From NCBI GenBank assembly GCA_037355855.1, contig CM074764.1:248001-312000 (forward strand): a DNA stretch of 64,000 nucleotides, given 5' to 3'. Shown here in pieces: positions 20,801-30,684 of the stretch. The notes below the pieces were generated by a model. It did not search any database and was not told where the DNA came from. It saw only the letters and a list, made by a program, of their open reading frames with translations. Positions within the stretch are counted from its first letter, which is position 1. Each line of letters starts with the position of its first letter. The DNA comes from Pseudo-nitzschia pungens (Eukaryota > Bacillariophyta > Bacillariophyceae > Bacillariales > Bacillariaceae). A program made the translations under genes and the position numbers.

Positions 20801-23307
20801 CCGTCCTCGTTGTTGGCCGCAAACGGCTCGAGCCCCAGGAAGCAGAGCTCTCCCCGAAGGTCGTGAATGCCCTCCCACAGCGGGGTTCCGGAGAGCATCC
20901 ATCGGCGGTGGCTCACGAGTTGCTGGCAATTCTTGCTGACAATCGTGTTCCAGGAACGGACTTCCTGCATTTCGTCCAGCACGATGCGTCCCCAGACCGT
21001 CGACAACAACAAATCAGAAATGACATTGGCGACAGCCGCATTCTTGTGGTTCGCGGCCGTCTTGTCGCCCTTCTTTTTCTTCTTTTGGTTCTTGCCGCCG
21101 GTGCCTTCCTGCAGGGACGAATAGGTCGTGAGGACGACATCCGCAAAAGGATCGAGCGAAACCCTAGGATTGCCATCTTCCTCCTCGCCCTCGACGGTGT
21201 CTGCCGAATGCTTGTGGCCGGTGTAGTGGCGATCCAGAATTTGCACCCTCAGACGGGTCCCGGCAATTTTTCGAATCTCATTCCTCCACTGACCCACCAG
21301 GGCCGGCGGTACCACAATAAGGGTGGCGTGGGAACAATTGAGGCCGTCCACGCCGCCGTCCTGATGCTCTCGCAACGCCTCGGCTTCCTGTTTCAGTTCC
21401 CCTAGAGTGGCAAGCACGAGGGCAATCGCCTGGACCGTCTTTCCCAGGCCCATTTCGTCCGCCAGGATCCCTCCCCGGGGCAATCTTTGTGGTTTGGAAA
21501 AAGATCCCGTGGCACGACCGCTACCACGACCATGACCCGTCCAGGGACCATCTCCCAGTCTCAACCGCGCCTGGCCCAGAGCCGGTGAGTAGTAAAAGAC
21601 ATCGCCCTCCCGAAACCTTCGTGTTTCCCAGAGCAGTCCGTTGATCCCCAGAGACGGATGCTGTTGGTTGCTGTCTGCAACGGGATTGTCGAGGTGTTCC
21701 ATTTGGTACATCCAGCACACTCCGTGGACTTGGTGGGGCAACAGAGCGACTTTCAGCAAGGGATGTTGTTGGTTGTGGTGGTGGTGGTGGTGGTGGTGGT
21801 GGTGATTCCGGGAACTTTCGTCGCTTCCGTAAAGAATGGGTCGGATCGTCTTTTGGTAGACGCTGTCGACCCCCGAGACTCCCTTGTTTTCAATGAGTTT
21901 GAGAAAGCCCTCCGTCGAAAAGGCGTCCAAAACGTCATTGTTGCGAGTCGGGCACCCCTCGCCGTTGCTCCCGCCGGTACCCTCGGCCCAGTCGACCATC
22001 GATGGATCGTTCTGGGGATCGCCAGTTTGTTCTCCCTCGGTTTGAAGGTCTATCACCACCTTGGCATTGGGGTCGGTTCCAAACACCGGGGGTCCAAAGG
22101 TCGGGGCTCGGACCAGGGGTCTAACAATCGTGGCATGGGCCCTTTCGTTGCCGTTTGGATTGCTGGACTTTGTGGCTGCACCTGCACCTACAGCTACATA
22201 GGCACCTGCACCTGCACCTGCAGCACCCTCTTCGTCATCGTCCAGTGAGGCCATGACGGTTCGCAGGGCATCGGTAGTCATGCACTCAAACAAAAGTCTG
22301 TGCGCGTACACGCAAATGGTCAGCCGAACGGGTCGCAGCGGCGGGAGCAACCCACCCGGATGGTGGTCCGAGACGTCCTCCCCATCGATCGGCTCGAGGA
22401 CGGGCATCGCCACCACCAGCGGTAGATTGTACAAGAGGGGATCGGGTTCGGCCAGGGTTTCGAGCGCCGACAGCACGGATCCAAGGTCGGTGGGAATGTT
22501 GAGGTGGTACAAGGTTCGACAATTGGTGTCTCGTTTTGCCGGACGTTCCCTCCAGCGATTCGAGTCGAGCTTCGAGCGGATCGCCCGCATCGAGAGGGGA
22601 GCCGTCATTGGCACGCGGTGCTGATTCGTGGCAATCCGCGTGCCGGTGCCGCTGCCGCTGCCCGCGATGGAAGGGGTTCCGGTTCCGGTCCCGGTTCCTT
22701 CTCGATTCGGAAGCAATGGAATCTCGCCGTGTTGGTTCCAGAGCGGAACCAAACCCTCGTGGTTGCTGGACAGGCTCGCCTTCCAGTCCCGGATCAGCAC
22801 CCGGGCCTTGCGCTCCACGGCTTCGAAATCGTCTTTCGGGGAAGCGAATTGTTCCCGGACCTCCTTCTTGGCCCGCGCCAGGGTGGGCGGAGGGATCGGT
22901 TTCGATTTCGATTTCGATTTCGATTTCGATTTCGATTTCGGATTTTGTTTTTGTTTCTTGGTCTCTTCCTGTTTCGAATGGCTTGGCCCGAACGAAAGCG
23001 ATTTGCCGCAATCGCGCGTCGAATCGCCCGGCGGCAGCCAGAGGGTCCGGGTGATCTTGCCGAGTTTCCGGCATACGTGGCCGGGGATGCTTCCCTTGGA
23101 AGCGTAGAAGGCTCCCAGCGAGGAAGACCAGAGCTCGGTTTCCCGGCAAGACAGGAGTCCCATCCCGATATCGATTTTCGAAGCGCCCGAGTTTCCGTCG
23201 CCGTCGCCGTCGCCGTCGCCGTCTCTCTCGCTGTCGCTGCGGGAGGAACGCCGCATCGGGACCGAGAAGGGAATACGCTTCGCGTTGTTTGCGGCATTCT
23301 CAAGCAT
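17824..23307 (-). CDS. SHPRH/Irc20-like SNF2 helicase with RING E3 ligase domain
   Basis: From the first in-frame ATG (23307) the protein has about 1827 residues and no intron. The SNF2 N-terminal lobe shows ILADEMGLGKT (about residue 610), LIVVPPALVGQW, DVVLTTYSSL and VLDEMQ (about 782) in place of DEAH, then RRWMLSGTPLWEG. A C3HC4 RING (CPICYDNL, then TRCGHLSCKSCLNRW, then CIECRKPI; about 1444) precedes the helicase C lobe, with VQAGAAACGLTLTAAS and RLHRYGQKRAVHCKVYY near the C-terminus. RING between the two lobes is the SHPRH/Irc20 layout. SHPRH ubiquitinates PCNA in DNA-damage tolerance; here that role is inferred. The N-terminal third has DG, KS and GT dipeptide tracts. The start is uncertain: an NLS-rich ORF from ATG 23570 in another frame could join through a short intron (about 59 nt, weak donor) or a shift. 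Confidence 0.88.
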   Translation of the reverse strand: MLENAANNAKRIPFSVPMRRSSRSDSERDGDGDGDGDGNSGASKIDIGMGLLSCRETELWSSSLGAFYASKGSIPGHVCRKLGKITRTLWLPPGDSTRDCGKSLSFGPSHSKQEETKKQKQNPKSKSKSKSKSKSKPIPPPTLARAKKEVREQFASPKDDFEAVERKARVLIRDWKASLSSNHEGLVPLWNQHGEIPLLPNREGTGTGTGTPSIAGSGSGTGTRIATNQHRVPMTAPLSMRAIRSKLDSNRWRERPAKRDTNCRTLYHLNIPTDLGSVLSALETLAEPDPLLYNLPLVVAMPVLEPIDGEDVSDHHPGGLLPPLRPVRLTICVYAHRLLFECMTTDALRTVMASLDDDEEGAAGAGAGAYVAVGAGAATKSSNPNGNERAHATIVRPLVRAPTFGPPVFGTDPNAKVVIDLQTEGEQTGDPQNDPSMVDWAEGTGGSNGEGCPTRNNDVLDAFSTEGFLKLIENKGVSGVDSVYQKTIRPILYGSDESSRNHHHHHHHHHHNQQHPLLKVALLPHQVHGVCWMYQMEHLDNPVADSNQQHPSLGINGLLWETRRFREGDVFYYSPALGQARLRLGDGPWTGHGRGSGRATGSFSKPQRLPRGGILADEMGLGKTVQAIALVLATLGELKQEAEALREHQDGGVDGLNCSHATLIVVPPALVGQWRNEIRKIAGTRLRVQILDRHYTGHKHSADTVEGEEEDGNPRVSLDPFADVVLTTYSSLQEGTGGKNQKKKKKGDKTAANHKNAAVANVISDLLLSTVWGRIVLDEMQEVRSWNTIVSKNCQQLVSHRRWMLSGTPLWEGIHDLRGELCFLGLEPFAANNEDGFFDFAVARHWEERSVYGLEILKLLALVVLRRTKSMSILQTGLPLLGLKNLNLVFEPVPQDPSERALYCCLESIMHATLQAEGDESSLRNTGRQAARLFKQNRANRGLFLRLLRELCVSFYLLNGGAGCPSQLKDLNRLTKEYNRKRLARERRNNGSNARDPLDGFLSSSSSSGIWSNGSSNNSVGSTIHENCYSCDEAIRFLSQVEDVARTDSDFVTDQTVGGGGGLGRRNRALLIQPLEQLEASSAVLARSRTICEDARSARARAHWHLALEGVTTGRLLEYASDHHRISKSVLCLWKWRRSHCWPQSGDNSNDNQYTLVPSWARRGFRPNRDFFDCLMGDVDTECSNDRIERLWVLHRHRPDFRWAHPFSLVFSNIPVQVTEQGLRTWLENVLAAQARKKTSSSSSSSSSSARIFRLSESQESQTWEAMIHFPTRNDFDWFELRTKRVQGLKLSVEKKIPHIEQEIATRKKAADDAEAMRIVHPSTQNERNLTKARAAYEKAKLGLCITARANHRPGHVMCSRAFGAFRGEGPKTSEALNVSLAQRILVATTELTEHTAIVAREEGTIRSIKEKLETDASGTGAVENLNTFDVLQALKKGENEKTNCPICYDNLGSGEGSDQKIFLTRCGHLSCKSCLNRWIDQKMRNGSTVSCIECRKPISRSQLISVDPKKVDQDHSTDRKNEAIALVQQAAKMLEENYGQLEPHLWEALYLVIDLPPGVDRNLHSYFTAIPGLFLGHLRHLLADQLPLDARPGDGMTATTKLPSKFRALLADLPRNELSVVFASSKSIVLHLQSVLRTRDMESKALFVGQSERDSESAVSDWESDTDPATVLIVQAGAAACGLTLTAASKMFILEPFRKHEEEKQAYARLHRYGQKRAVHCKVYYTPVSIESRLLEWRRRAAAHAPQEEKTVYAPLRRIGSTTIVENDDGSDGYRSDDERSGTGTGGTDGNDDVEEETQTRFLLGLSSGTESTAIPEPADVDLLML

Positions 23308-24924
23308 TGGAGTCCCGGAATCAGAGCCGCCGCCCGACGCTTTCTTCCGTCGCCATCGTCTCGTCGAGAACCAGAGAAGGAATCGCGATCCGGAGATTGC
23401 ACAAAGGTTCGGCGGTTCGATCGTCCAAGCGAAAAGCGACACAGGCTCGCTGCGCCGGGCCTTTCGCTGCCGGCTTTGGTCGGCCTTGTCCTCCGCCTCT
23501 TGGTTCTCGGTGGTTTGGGAGGTGAGGGGGCATCTCTGCCGGCATTGCTGCTCGCCTTTCGTTTCCGCATGAGTACTACCAGTACTGTGTTGAATTTTGC
23601 TGCGTTGTGTTCCAAATGCAGTCACGATTGATTTGAATGAATGGAATGGGTTTGGAAAAGGCAATGCGATGAGAGACGCGATGCAATACCTGCGGTTGGT
23701 TGCAGTGATCTGTTGGTATTGCACGCTATGCGATGCGATGGGATGCGATGCGATGAAAGGAATGTGCCTTTCCTCTCTGTTCGACACCAGTCCGGGTCGT
23801 AGAGAGGTTGGTAAGGGATGTAAGATAGAACAATGGAAGATCGCAAGCGACCCCAGGAAGGGTTCCAGTATGTAATTGGTATGTATATGTGTCTAGTGTC
23901 TATGTATGTGTACGAGTATGTGTTGTTCTTGTTTTGGAAAGAACGGAACTCGGTCGTTTTTGATTTTTGATTCGATTCCGTTCTACCGGCATGTTGTTTT
24001 GTTCCGCGAACAGAAAGATTATCAGAAGTATTTATTTGTACCTGTACGGTAATTTACTTATGAGACTCGAATCATCTCAAATTAAATAATCCCTAAATTC
24101 CCTCCAACTCTGAATCATCGATACACTAATGGAGAAGTACTCATTCCCGTGGACTTGGGAACTGCGAGCTGACGACTAAGGCTTACCGTAGAGAGGGCTT
24201 ACCTTTAAAATTCATTTTGTCGTTGTTGAAAACGCATCATCTTATCGGTGATTACGTAAGATTAATTACCAGTCAGTCCCATCAAAATCGAGACAAATTC
24301 AACGTTGCGGAGGTCTCTCAACAAAGGAAATTTTAATCTTTCGTTTCTCATATCCACCAACAATCCATTCAAAAAATCAATTCCAAATTATCGTTTTGAG
24401 AGAACGACGTCCGGCAGAAGACTAAATCTTTGATTCACTCGACTCAGAAAGCCAACCCGCGATTGGGAGTTGGAAACGGTTAAGATTACGTGGAACCAGC
24501 CATTACGGTCCAATAGGTTCGATCCCTAGTATCTCGTGACTCATCCAACGCCACCAAATCCAGTCATTCATGTTTTGTGAATTTATTCTTGTACCGGTAC
24601 GTAAGGTTATGTCACACTCGTTGATGGAAAAACCAATAAATCCGAATGCGAATCTTCGTTCGAAAGAAGAAAACAAACTTCTTGGCTGCTGGGCCATTGG
24701 CCAGACGACACCCAACGGAAAGAGGCGACGAGAGACGCGAGACAATCTTGTCGCTCCACAATTGTTTGTCGTCGGATTGCCGGTCGAAAGAGACTTATCC
24801 ACTACGGTACGGCACACTCACGCACCCCAAACCAAACGCGACGCGACGCGACGCAACGCAACACAACAGAAGACAAGACAAGACAAGACGAGACAAACAT
24901 ACTACAAGAATCAATCAATCAATC
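23308..24924. other. Divergent promoter region
   Basis: Separates the SHPRH-like gene from the first methyltransferase. The part 23308-23570 may encode the true SHPRH N-terminus (see that entry). The block 24518-24572 is echoed at 26676-26724 upstream of the second methyltransferase, so the duplication includes upstream DNA. ACGCG/ACAAG-type short repeats lie at about 24838-24895, just before the ATG. Confidence 0.6.
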
Positions 24925-26307
24925 ATGTCCACCCCAGACGACGATGCGACGACCAAAACCGACGTCGACGAGGACCACGTCGACGGCGACGGCTCGGAGG
25001 ACGACTCGGTGGGCCACGGCGCCCAGTTTGTGGTGTGGCTGGAGGAGGGGGCCACCAGTTTGTCGGTCGGCGAGCTCCACTTTGCCAGCTCGGATCACAC
25101 CGACAGCGAGGAAATCGCCGAGGAGGATTACTGCGTCGTCTTCCAGCTCCGGTTGCTCCCGCCCGACGAGGAGGCCGAGACCGAGAGCGAGGAAGCCCCG
25201 TTCGTGTACAGCTTTGACGGGGGAAATCCCTTTCGGGTGCTGCCCATGCGACCGTGCATTCCCCTCGACGACGAGGATCTGGTCCCGGTGCTCTCGGAGG
25301 AGGACACCGCGAAACTCAAGGAAACCAACGAGGACGACGATGGGTTCGTGTCCATTGCCATCAAGAACTATCTGATCCAGGCCGATGTCCACCAGAGCAT
25401 CCTGGAGGATCTCAACAACATCAGCGACACCAGCAACAAGGACGAGGACGGCAACGAATTCCCGGTCGTTCCCTACATCAAGGTGGCCCCCGACTGGAAA
25501 TTCTCGACGCCCGTCACCGATTCGCAGGTGGTCGACGGCGTCCGCTCCTGGTGCGAGGCCGGTGTGGCCAAGACGGGATGGGACCTGTCCAAGATCCCCG
25601 ACGCTTGCAACACCACCCTCGAGGTGCTGAGTGGCGGCGATGGCGATGGTGACAACGTCCTGTTGCGCCTCTACAACGACCTCTGTGCCAAGGGCTTTGA
25701 CGCCGACGTTGACATCGAAACGATCGAGGACCGGTTCGTGTGGAGGACCAACCTCTGCATGTTTCTCTCGTGGGCCGTCCCCAACGCGAGGGCCCTCCAG
25801 ACCCTGGTGGACCTCCAAAAGCCCGTCCTCGAGATGGGAGCCGGCACCGGGTACTGGGCCTGGCTGCTCTCCCAGCGCGGGGTCGATGTGGCCGCCTACG
25901 ACCTGCCGGACAGCCAGTCCGGCCAGAAGCACCGGTTCCGGCATTCCATTGTGAGGGACGGGTCGATCGAGCAGGTGAAAGCTCCCGAGAACGCCGACCG
26001 CGTCCTGGTGGTGTGCTGGCCGGACTATGTAGGGGACAGCACCCAGGACGATGCGGATCGGGGGGATTTCGGAGCGGAAACCCTCAAGGCCTACCGGGGA
26101 GACACGGTGGTCCACATCGGTGAGCTGGAGTCCACCGGAGTTGCGGCCGCGGCCGAGGGCTGGGGAAATCCCTTCCCACCCGGTGGATCCTCCACGTCGG
26201 CTGCCTTCCAGAAGGAGTTGGTGGCAAACTTTGAGCTCAAGGAGACGGTGCACCTTCCCAACTGGCCTCCATACAATTCCCACATGACGGTTTGGACCCG
26301 CAAGTAG
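24925..26307 (+). CDS. SAM-dependent methyltransferase-like protein, tandem copy 1 (intact)
   Basis: A 460-residue single-exon ORF; ATG 24925 follows a run of AATC repeats. The N-terminal half is acidic, with a conserved QFVVWLEEGATSLSVGELHF segment. The C-terminal half starts with WAVPNARALQTLV, then motif I VLEMGAGTGYWAWLL (about residue 300), VDVAAYDLP, LVVCWPDY, a GDTVVHIGELESTG strand and HLPNWPPYNSHMTVW. This matches a class I methyltransferase-like family of microbial eukaryotes and bacteria whose substrate is unknown to me. No targeting signal, so cytosol or nucleus is assumed. The gene is duplicated 2.27 kb downstream (ATG to ATG). The intact frame and high similarity to the copy suggest this is the working member. 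Confidence 0.85.
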   Translation: MSTPDDDATTKTDVDEDHVDGDGSEDDSVGHGAQFVVWLEEGATSLSVGELHFASSDHTDSEEIAEEDYCVVFQLRLLPPDEEAETESEEAPFVYSFDGGNPFRVLPMRPCIPLDDEDLVPVLSEEDTAKLKETNEDDDGFVSIAIKNYLIQADVHQSILEDLNNISDTSNKDEDGNEFPVVPYIKVAPDWKFSTPVTDSQVVDGVRSWCEAGVAKTGWDLSKIPDACNTTLEVLSGGDGDGDNVLLRLYNDLCAKGFDADVDIETIEDRFVWRTNLCMFLSWAVPNARALQTLVDLQKPVLEMGAGTGYWAWLLSQRGVDVAAYDLPDSQSGQKHRFRHSIVRDGSIEQVKAPENADRVLVVCWPDYVGDSTQDDADRGDFGAETLKAYRGDTVVHIGELESTGVAAAAEGWGNPFPPGGSSTSAAFQKELVANFELKETVHLPNWPPYNSHMTVWTRK

Positions 26308-27194
26308 TACTAGTCATAAAACAAGTTTTCGAAGTGATCCGTCGGGTGTACCGACCGATGCCGACAACCTTTTATCGTCTTACTACTACTACTACTAGGT
26401 CTTGATAATCTCAACAACAACAAAAACAACAACAGCAAAGAGCAACCAACTCACTTTTTCACAAACGATGTGAGGATGAGTGAATCATCCCTAGAGTTAC
26501 CTTGCTCGTGGCAAACAAAAACATAATAACTTCGTACGTGTACTTACTTTGTAATGCAGTAATAATACTAGCCATAACTCTTCTGAAGTGAAGTAGAAGT
26601 AAACTCTAAAATGCTAATCTTACTCGTAGTGTTACTATTATTTTTGTTATTGGTTTCTGTAGTTCTTCGATCCTCGGTCCCTAGCATCCCGTGACTCACC
26701 CCAGGCTGCCGACCTCCAGTCATGATCGATGATGGACTACTACAGAATTCCTATCAGCTGTCCCCGGGTTTCAGTAGAAATTAGTAGTCGGGGACGTACA
26801 ACGGGGGGACAGCTGATAAGAATTTTGTAGTAGTGGACGATGGACGGTCCATAAAATCAGAAACCGATAACTTGTTCGATTGTAGCCTGTTAAAAGTGTA
26901 CCGTACGTGTAAAACCTTTCAGTAAGGCCTTACTTCCTTCGGGATTTTTTGGGATTTAGAAAGAACGAAAAGCGGATACCGGTACGACTTGTTTGTCCGA
27001 GAGTGAGTGAGCGAGTGAGTGAGTGAGTCGCTGTTCCGAGATCCTTCGACAGTAAGAGACGAGACACAGCATAGCACAGCACAGCACAGCATAAGGCATC
27101 CCGATCCATCGATTCCTCCGGGAGAACCGTCTTGCCTGCTACCTACTTTGTTCGACCAAGACTGCACAATCCTTTGCAAACAAAGCAACAAACG
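26308..27194. other. Spacer between tandem methyltransferase copies
   Basis: Contains the duplicated upstream block (26676-26724), a 99-bp MITE (26736-26834) directly after it, ACT repeats near 26385, and GTGAGTGA repeats (about 27003-27028). No gene seen. Confidence 0.65.
26736..26834. mobile_element. Short MITE, copy 1 of 2
   Basis: 99 bp with terminal inverted repeats: ACTACTAC..AATTCCTATCAGCTG at the left and CAGCTGATAAGAATT..GTAGTAGT at the right. The middle holds GTAGAAATTAGTAGT. The same element lies in opposite orientation at 63555-63650. No coding capacity. It sits in the upstream region of methyltransferase copy 2; the matching place upstream of copy 1 lacks it. Confidence 0.85.
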
Positions 27195-28759
27195 ATGCCG
27201 AAACGCGACCGAACCAACCCAGAAGACGGGGACGACGAAGGACCGAGCGATGCCAAGCGCGTCGATGCCAAGCCCGATGGCAAGGATGGATCCGAATCCG
27301 ACTCCGAATCCGACATGGAGGTGATAGACATGGAGGACAGCTGCGGTGTCCAGTTTGTAGCGTGGCTGGAAGAGGGCGCCACGTGCCTCTCGATCGGCGA
27401 GATCCATTTTTCCAGTGCCGACCAAACCGAGATCGGGGATGAGGACGGGGACGAGAAAGAGAAGGACAACCAAAGTGAAAAGGACATCCAAAAGGTCGCC
27501 GACCCCAACGCCTACTGCGTCGTCTGCCAGCTCCACCTGCTGCCCCCCGAAAAGGATGCGGAGGAAGAAGACGAAGACGAGGAAGCCCCGCTTGTCTACA
27601 CCTTTGACGGGGGTTTTCCCTTCAAGGTCCTTCCCGGTGGCGGCCTGCGTTCCCGTCCACCTCGATCCGGTTCTGTCCGATGCCTGAGGCCGATGCGATG
27701 GTGGAAAAGGAGGACGAAAACGAAGACAACGGCGACGCGTCCCTTTCGATGATATTTCGGAACCTTTGCCCTCGAGGCCGCCGTCCACCAGGGCATACTG
27801 GAGGAACTCAATAGCAGTAGCAGCAATAACAATAACAATAACAACAACAACAATAAGGACGATGATGGCAAAGAACACGACGAGGATCCCTACGAAAAGG
27901 TCTCCTGCGATTGGAGGTTTAGGTCATCGGCCACGGACCAGCAGGTGACAGACGGCGTTCGAGCCTGGTGCAAGGCCGGAGAGGACAAGACGGGCTGGGA
28001 CCTGTCCAAGATACCCGAGACCTGTCACACGACGCTCGAGGTTCTAGTCGGCAACGGCGGCAGGGACAAAGACGAAGACAAGGATCACGAGGATGACGCC
28101 AACGTGTTGCTCCAGCTCTATAGGGACCTCTGCGCCCGGGAATTGGCAGTGGACGCGGACCGCGAGGCCATCGAAGACCGCTTCGAGTGGCGGACCTCCC
28201 TCTGCACATACTTTGCCTGGGCGGTGCCCAACGCGAAAGCCATCCGGACGCTGGTCGATCTGAAACGGCCCATTCTGGAGGTGGGCGCCGGCACGGGATA
28301 CTGGGGATGGCTGCTGTCGCAAAAGGGTGTGGACGTAGCGGCCTACGATCTCGCCGACAGCCAGGGGGGCCAAAAGCACCGGTTCCGGCATTCCATCGTG
28401 AAGGACGGGTCCGTGGAGCAGGTGTCCGCCCCAGAGCATTCCAACCGAATTACTCTTGGTCTGCTGGCCCGACATTGTGGGGGACAGCGCGCAGGATGAC
28501 GCCGACCGGGGGAGTTTTGGTGCCGAAACACTCAAGGGCCTACCGGGGAGACACGGTGGTCCACATCGGAGAGCTGGAATCGACGGGTGTTGCAACGGCA
28601 GCAAACGGCTGGGGGAATCCCTTTCCCCCCGGTGGGTCTTCCACGTCGGCTGCCTTTCAAAAGGAGCTGCTGGCACGCTTTGAGCTCAAGGAGACGGTGC
28701 ACCTGCCCAACTGGCCTCCGTACAATTCGCACATGACCGTGTGGGCACGAAAGAAGTGA
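27195..28759 (+). pseudogene. SAM-dependent methyltransferase-like, tandem copy 2, five +1 shifts
   Basis: ATG 27195. The protein parallels copy 1 along its whole length: VQFVAWLEEGATCLSIGEIHF, TDGVRAWCKAGEDKTGWDL, ILEVGAGTGYWGWLL and HLPNWPPYNSHMTVWARKK, ending at 28759. Following the homology requires five frame changes: in CCC at 27633-27635, at 27684-27686 (where the old frame meets TGA), at 27763-27764, near 28452 and in GGG at 28536-28538. Each looks like a single extra base. Apart from these, the frame that matches copy 1 has no stop. An AAC repeat encodes a poly-Asn tract absent from copy 1. Decay after duplication is the simplest reading; indel errors in the assembly or unusual +1 decoding are alternatives. 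Confidence 0.75.
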
Positions 28760-29222
28760 GTGGTTGGTCCGTGGGATGTATCCACGGCACCGACCGCTGA
28801 TGCAGGCACAATGGGGACATTCCATTCGATTCCATTCTATCCCGGATAACTCGGAACAGGTTCCAAGTGTATCTAGGGAATATATAATACGGTAATTGTA
28901 GTCGACACGATTCAATGCAGAAAGGCTAACAAGCTTGTGGTAGGACACGAGCGCCGTTTCTGACACTAGCTTGATTCGAAGTGTGTTTCGATCCTTGGCA
29001 GTATCGCAACGGGTGGGAGATTTTTTCGTTAGAGATGCCTAGTGAAGTCGGTGTGAAATAACAATTCCAAATCTGATTTACTGTATTCTAGGGCGTTTTG
29101 AGGTGTGCATCTTTGAATCGTTCCTGACTTTGTGTGTGAGAGATGACTAATTCTTGGTCGGCTTTGGAATGGAAGAAACACGCAAGCACCAAACTTTACG
29201 ACAGCAATAGCGCCCGCACTGG
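28760..29222. other. Intergenic 3' flanks
   Basis: 463 bp between convergent loci; nothing recognised. Confidence 0.6.
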
Positions 29223-30684
29223 TCATCGAAGCGAATTGAGATTGATTCTATAGATAGTAAAGGAAAGAGGTACAAGTACAGTGACCAAGGGATGTGCCTG
29301 GTTGCCACTTTGTTTCCATTCGGTGTAACCTTCTCGTTTGTAGGATCCCTCGTTCGTCTCTACCGCATGCCGGAAACAAAATGCCGTTAGCCAGACGCTC
29401 CCGAGATTGCAGACGCAAAGTTCGAGCTGAATTCCCGTCCGTTTCTTCTCTTCGAGGCGTTTGATTTCCTTTTTGATGCGCAAAAGAAGCTTCCGGGTGG
29501 CATCCCCGGGATCGCCGTTTCGGATGTCCTTGGAGGCGCCCTCGAGCCGAGACAGATCGCCACCCTGCGTGTCGAGACTAATGTGCAACCGAGCCATCGC
29601 TCTTCGGTACGAACACTTTCCGTGGCTCCACTCGGCATCGAGTCCCCTCCCGGCAATCCTCTCGGCATCGTGGTATTCCTTTTGTTTTCAGGTGCACGAG
29701 CGCCAGGTTTGAGCACAGAGTCACGTACATGTCTCGCTGGGCACCATTCGATCCGAGGCGGCTCCCAAACACGTCGAGGGCAGCTCGATACCTGCCCTTG
29801 GCGAGTCCCATGTTGGCATCTCCAAACTCCTTGTTCCCCTGCTCCTTGAGCTGTTTCACGATAGCAAATTCGGACTCGGACAAGCCCGAGAACACGTCGA
29901 TCGGGTGCTTTGGAGATCGGGACTCCACAAAAGCAGCCACCAACCAGAGCGTGGCTTCCTCAGCGTTGACGTCTCCGAAATAAGGCAACTGGCTCCCTTT
30001 CCGTAGTCGTGCATGGCGACGATAATGTCGTAGTCGTTTTGGTTGCCGTCGTGTCCCCTGGAAACGTCTCGACCATTCATCATGAAAACGTGTGACTGGG
30101 TCGTGGATTCGCCACCGACTCCAAAGCAGCGCTCGTGAACCGGAACCGATCGCAAGGTGTTTCCCTTGGCACTGTACGGTTGCAAAACCCGTCGTGACAA
30201 CGAGCCGTTGCCCAGGCTGCGGTGGATCTTGTCCATGTTCTCTTCGCAGGACGACCACGTCGTTCGGTAGTAATTGGACCGGACCCATTCCACATCAAAC
30301 CATTTTCTCAGAGACGGCAGCAGCACGGTCTCGGAAGAGGGAAACTGCCACGACCCCGCCCGCTTGGACGAATTTTTGGAGGTGGCTGCCCAGGCTGTTG
30401 TCAAATTCCTCAATATATTCGTTGCAGGAATAGTCCACCACGACAATGGCATGGTATTTTCCGCTCTCGATCTCGGTGATGCATGCTTCGACCCCAACAT
30501 CGTCCGGAAGAATATCTCCGTCGTTGACATCCAAATGACTCGGATCGGTGCACCAGACGCGATAGTTTTTCGTCGAGCCGAACGGTTGCTGCCCCATGGT
30601 ATGCCCGCAGGTCCAAAACTTGTTTTGGAACCAGGGAACCATGCAGTATCCTTCGATGAAAAGGACGCCGATCTCGTCGGGCAT
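29223..30684 (-). pseudogene. TPR-containing protein with three frame shifts
   Basis: ATG 30684. The first part (IGVLFIEGYCMVPWF, then YHAIVVVDYSCNEYIEEF) and GSQLPYFGDVNAEEATLWLVAAF suggest a Rossmann-like, glutamine-amidotransferase- or ThuA-type fold; this is a weak inference. The last part has TPR-type helices (KEQGNKEFGDANMGLAKGRY, VTLCSNLALVHLKTK). Three shifts interrupt the frame: one extra base in CCC near 30340, one missing base in an A run at 29998-30000, and one extra A in AAAA at 29680-29683 (gene strand). Every part is otherwise open. The C-terminal end is uncertain: 29223 is the stop in the last frame, and another frame stops near 29387. The defects lie in homopolymers, so sequence error is as likely as decay. 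Confidence 0.55.

Noticed and set aside
24480..24560. GGTTCGATCCC resembling a tRNA B-box
   Set aside because: No A-box or acceptor-stem pairing found around it; the block belongs to the duplicated methyltransferase upstream region.
24919..26283. 454-codon ORF antisense to methyltransferase copy 1
   Set aside because: Mirror of the coding strand; no recognisable family.
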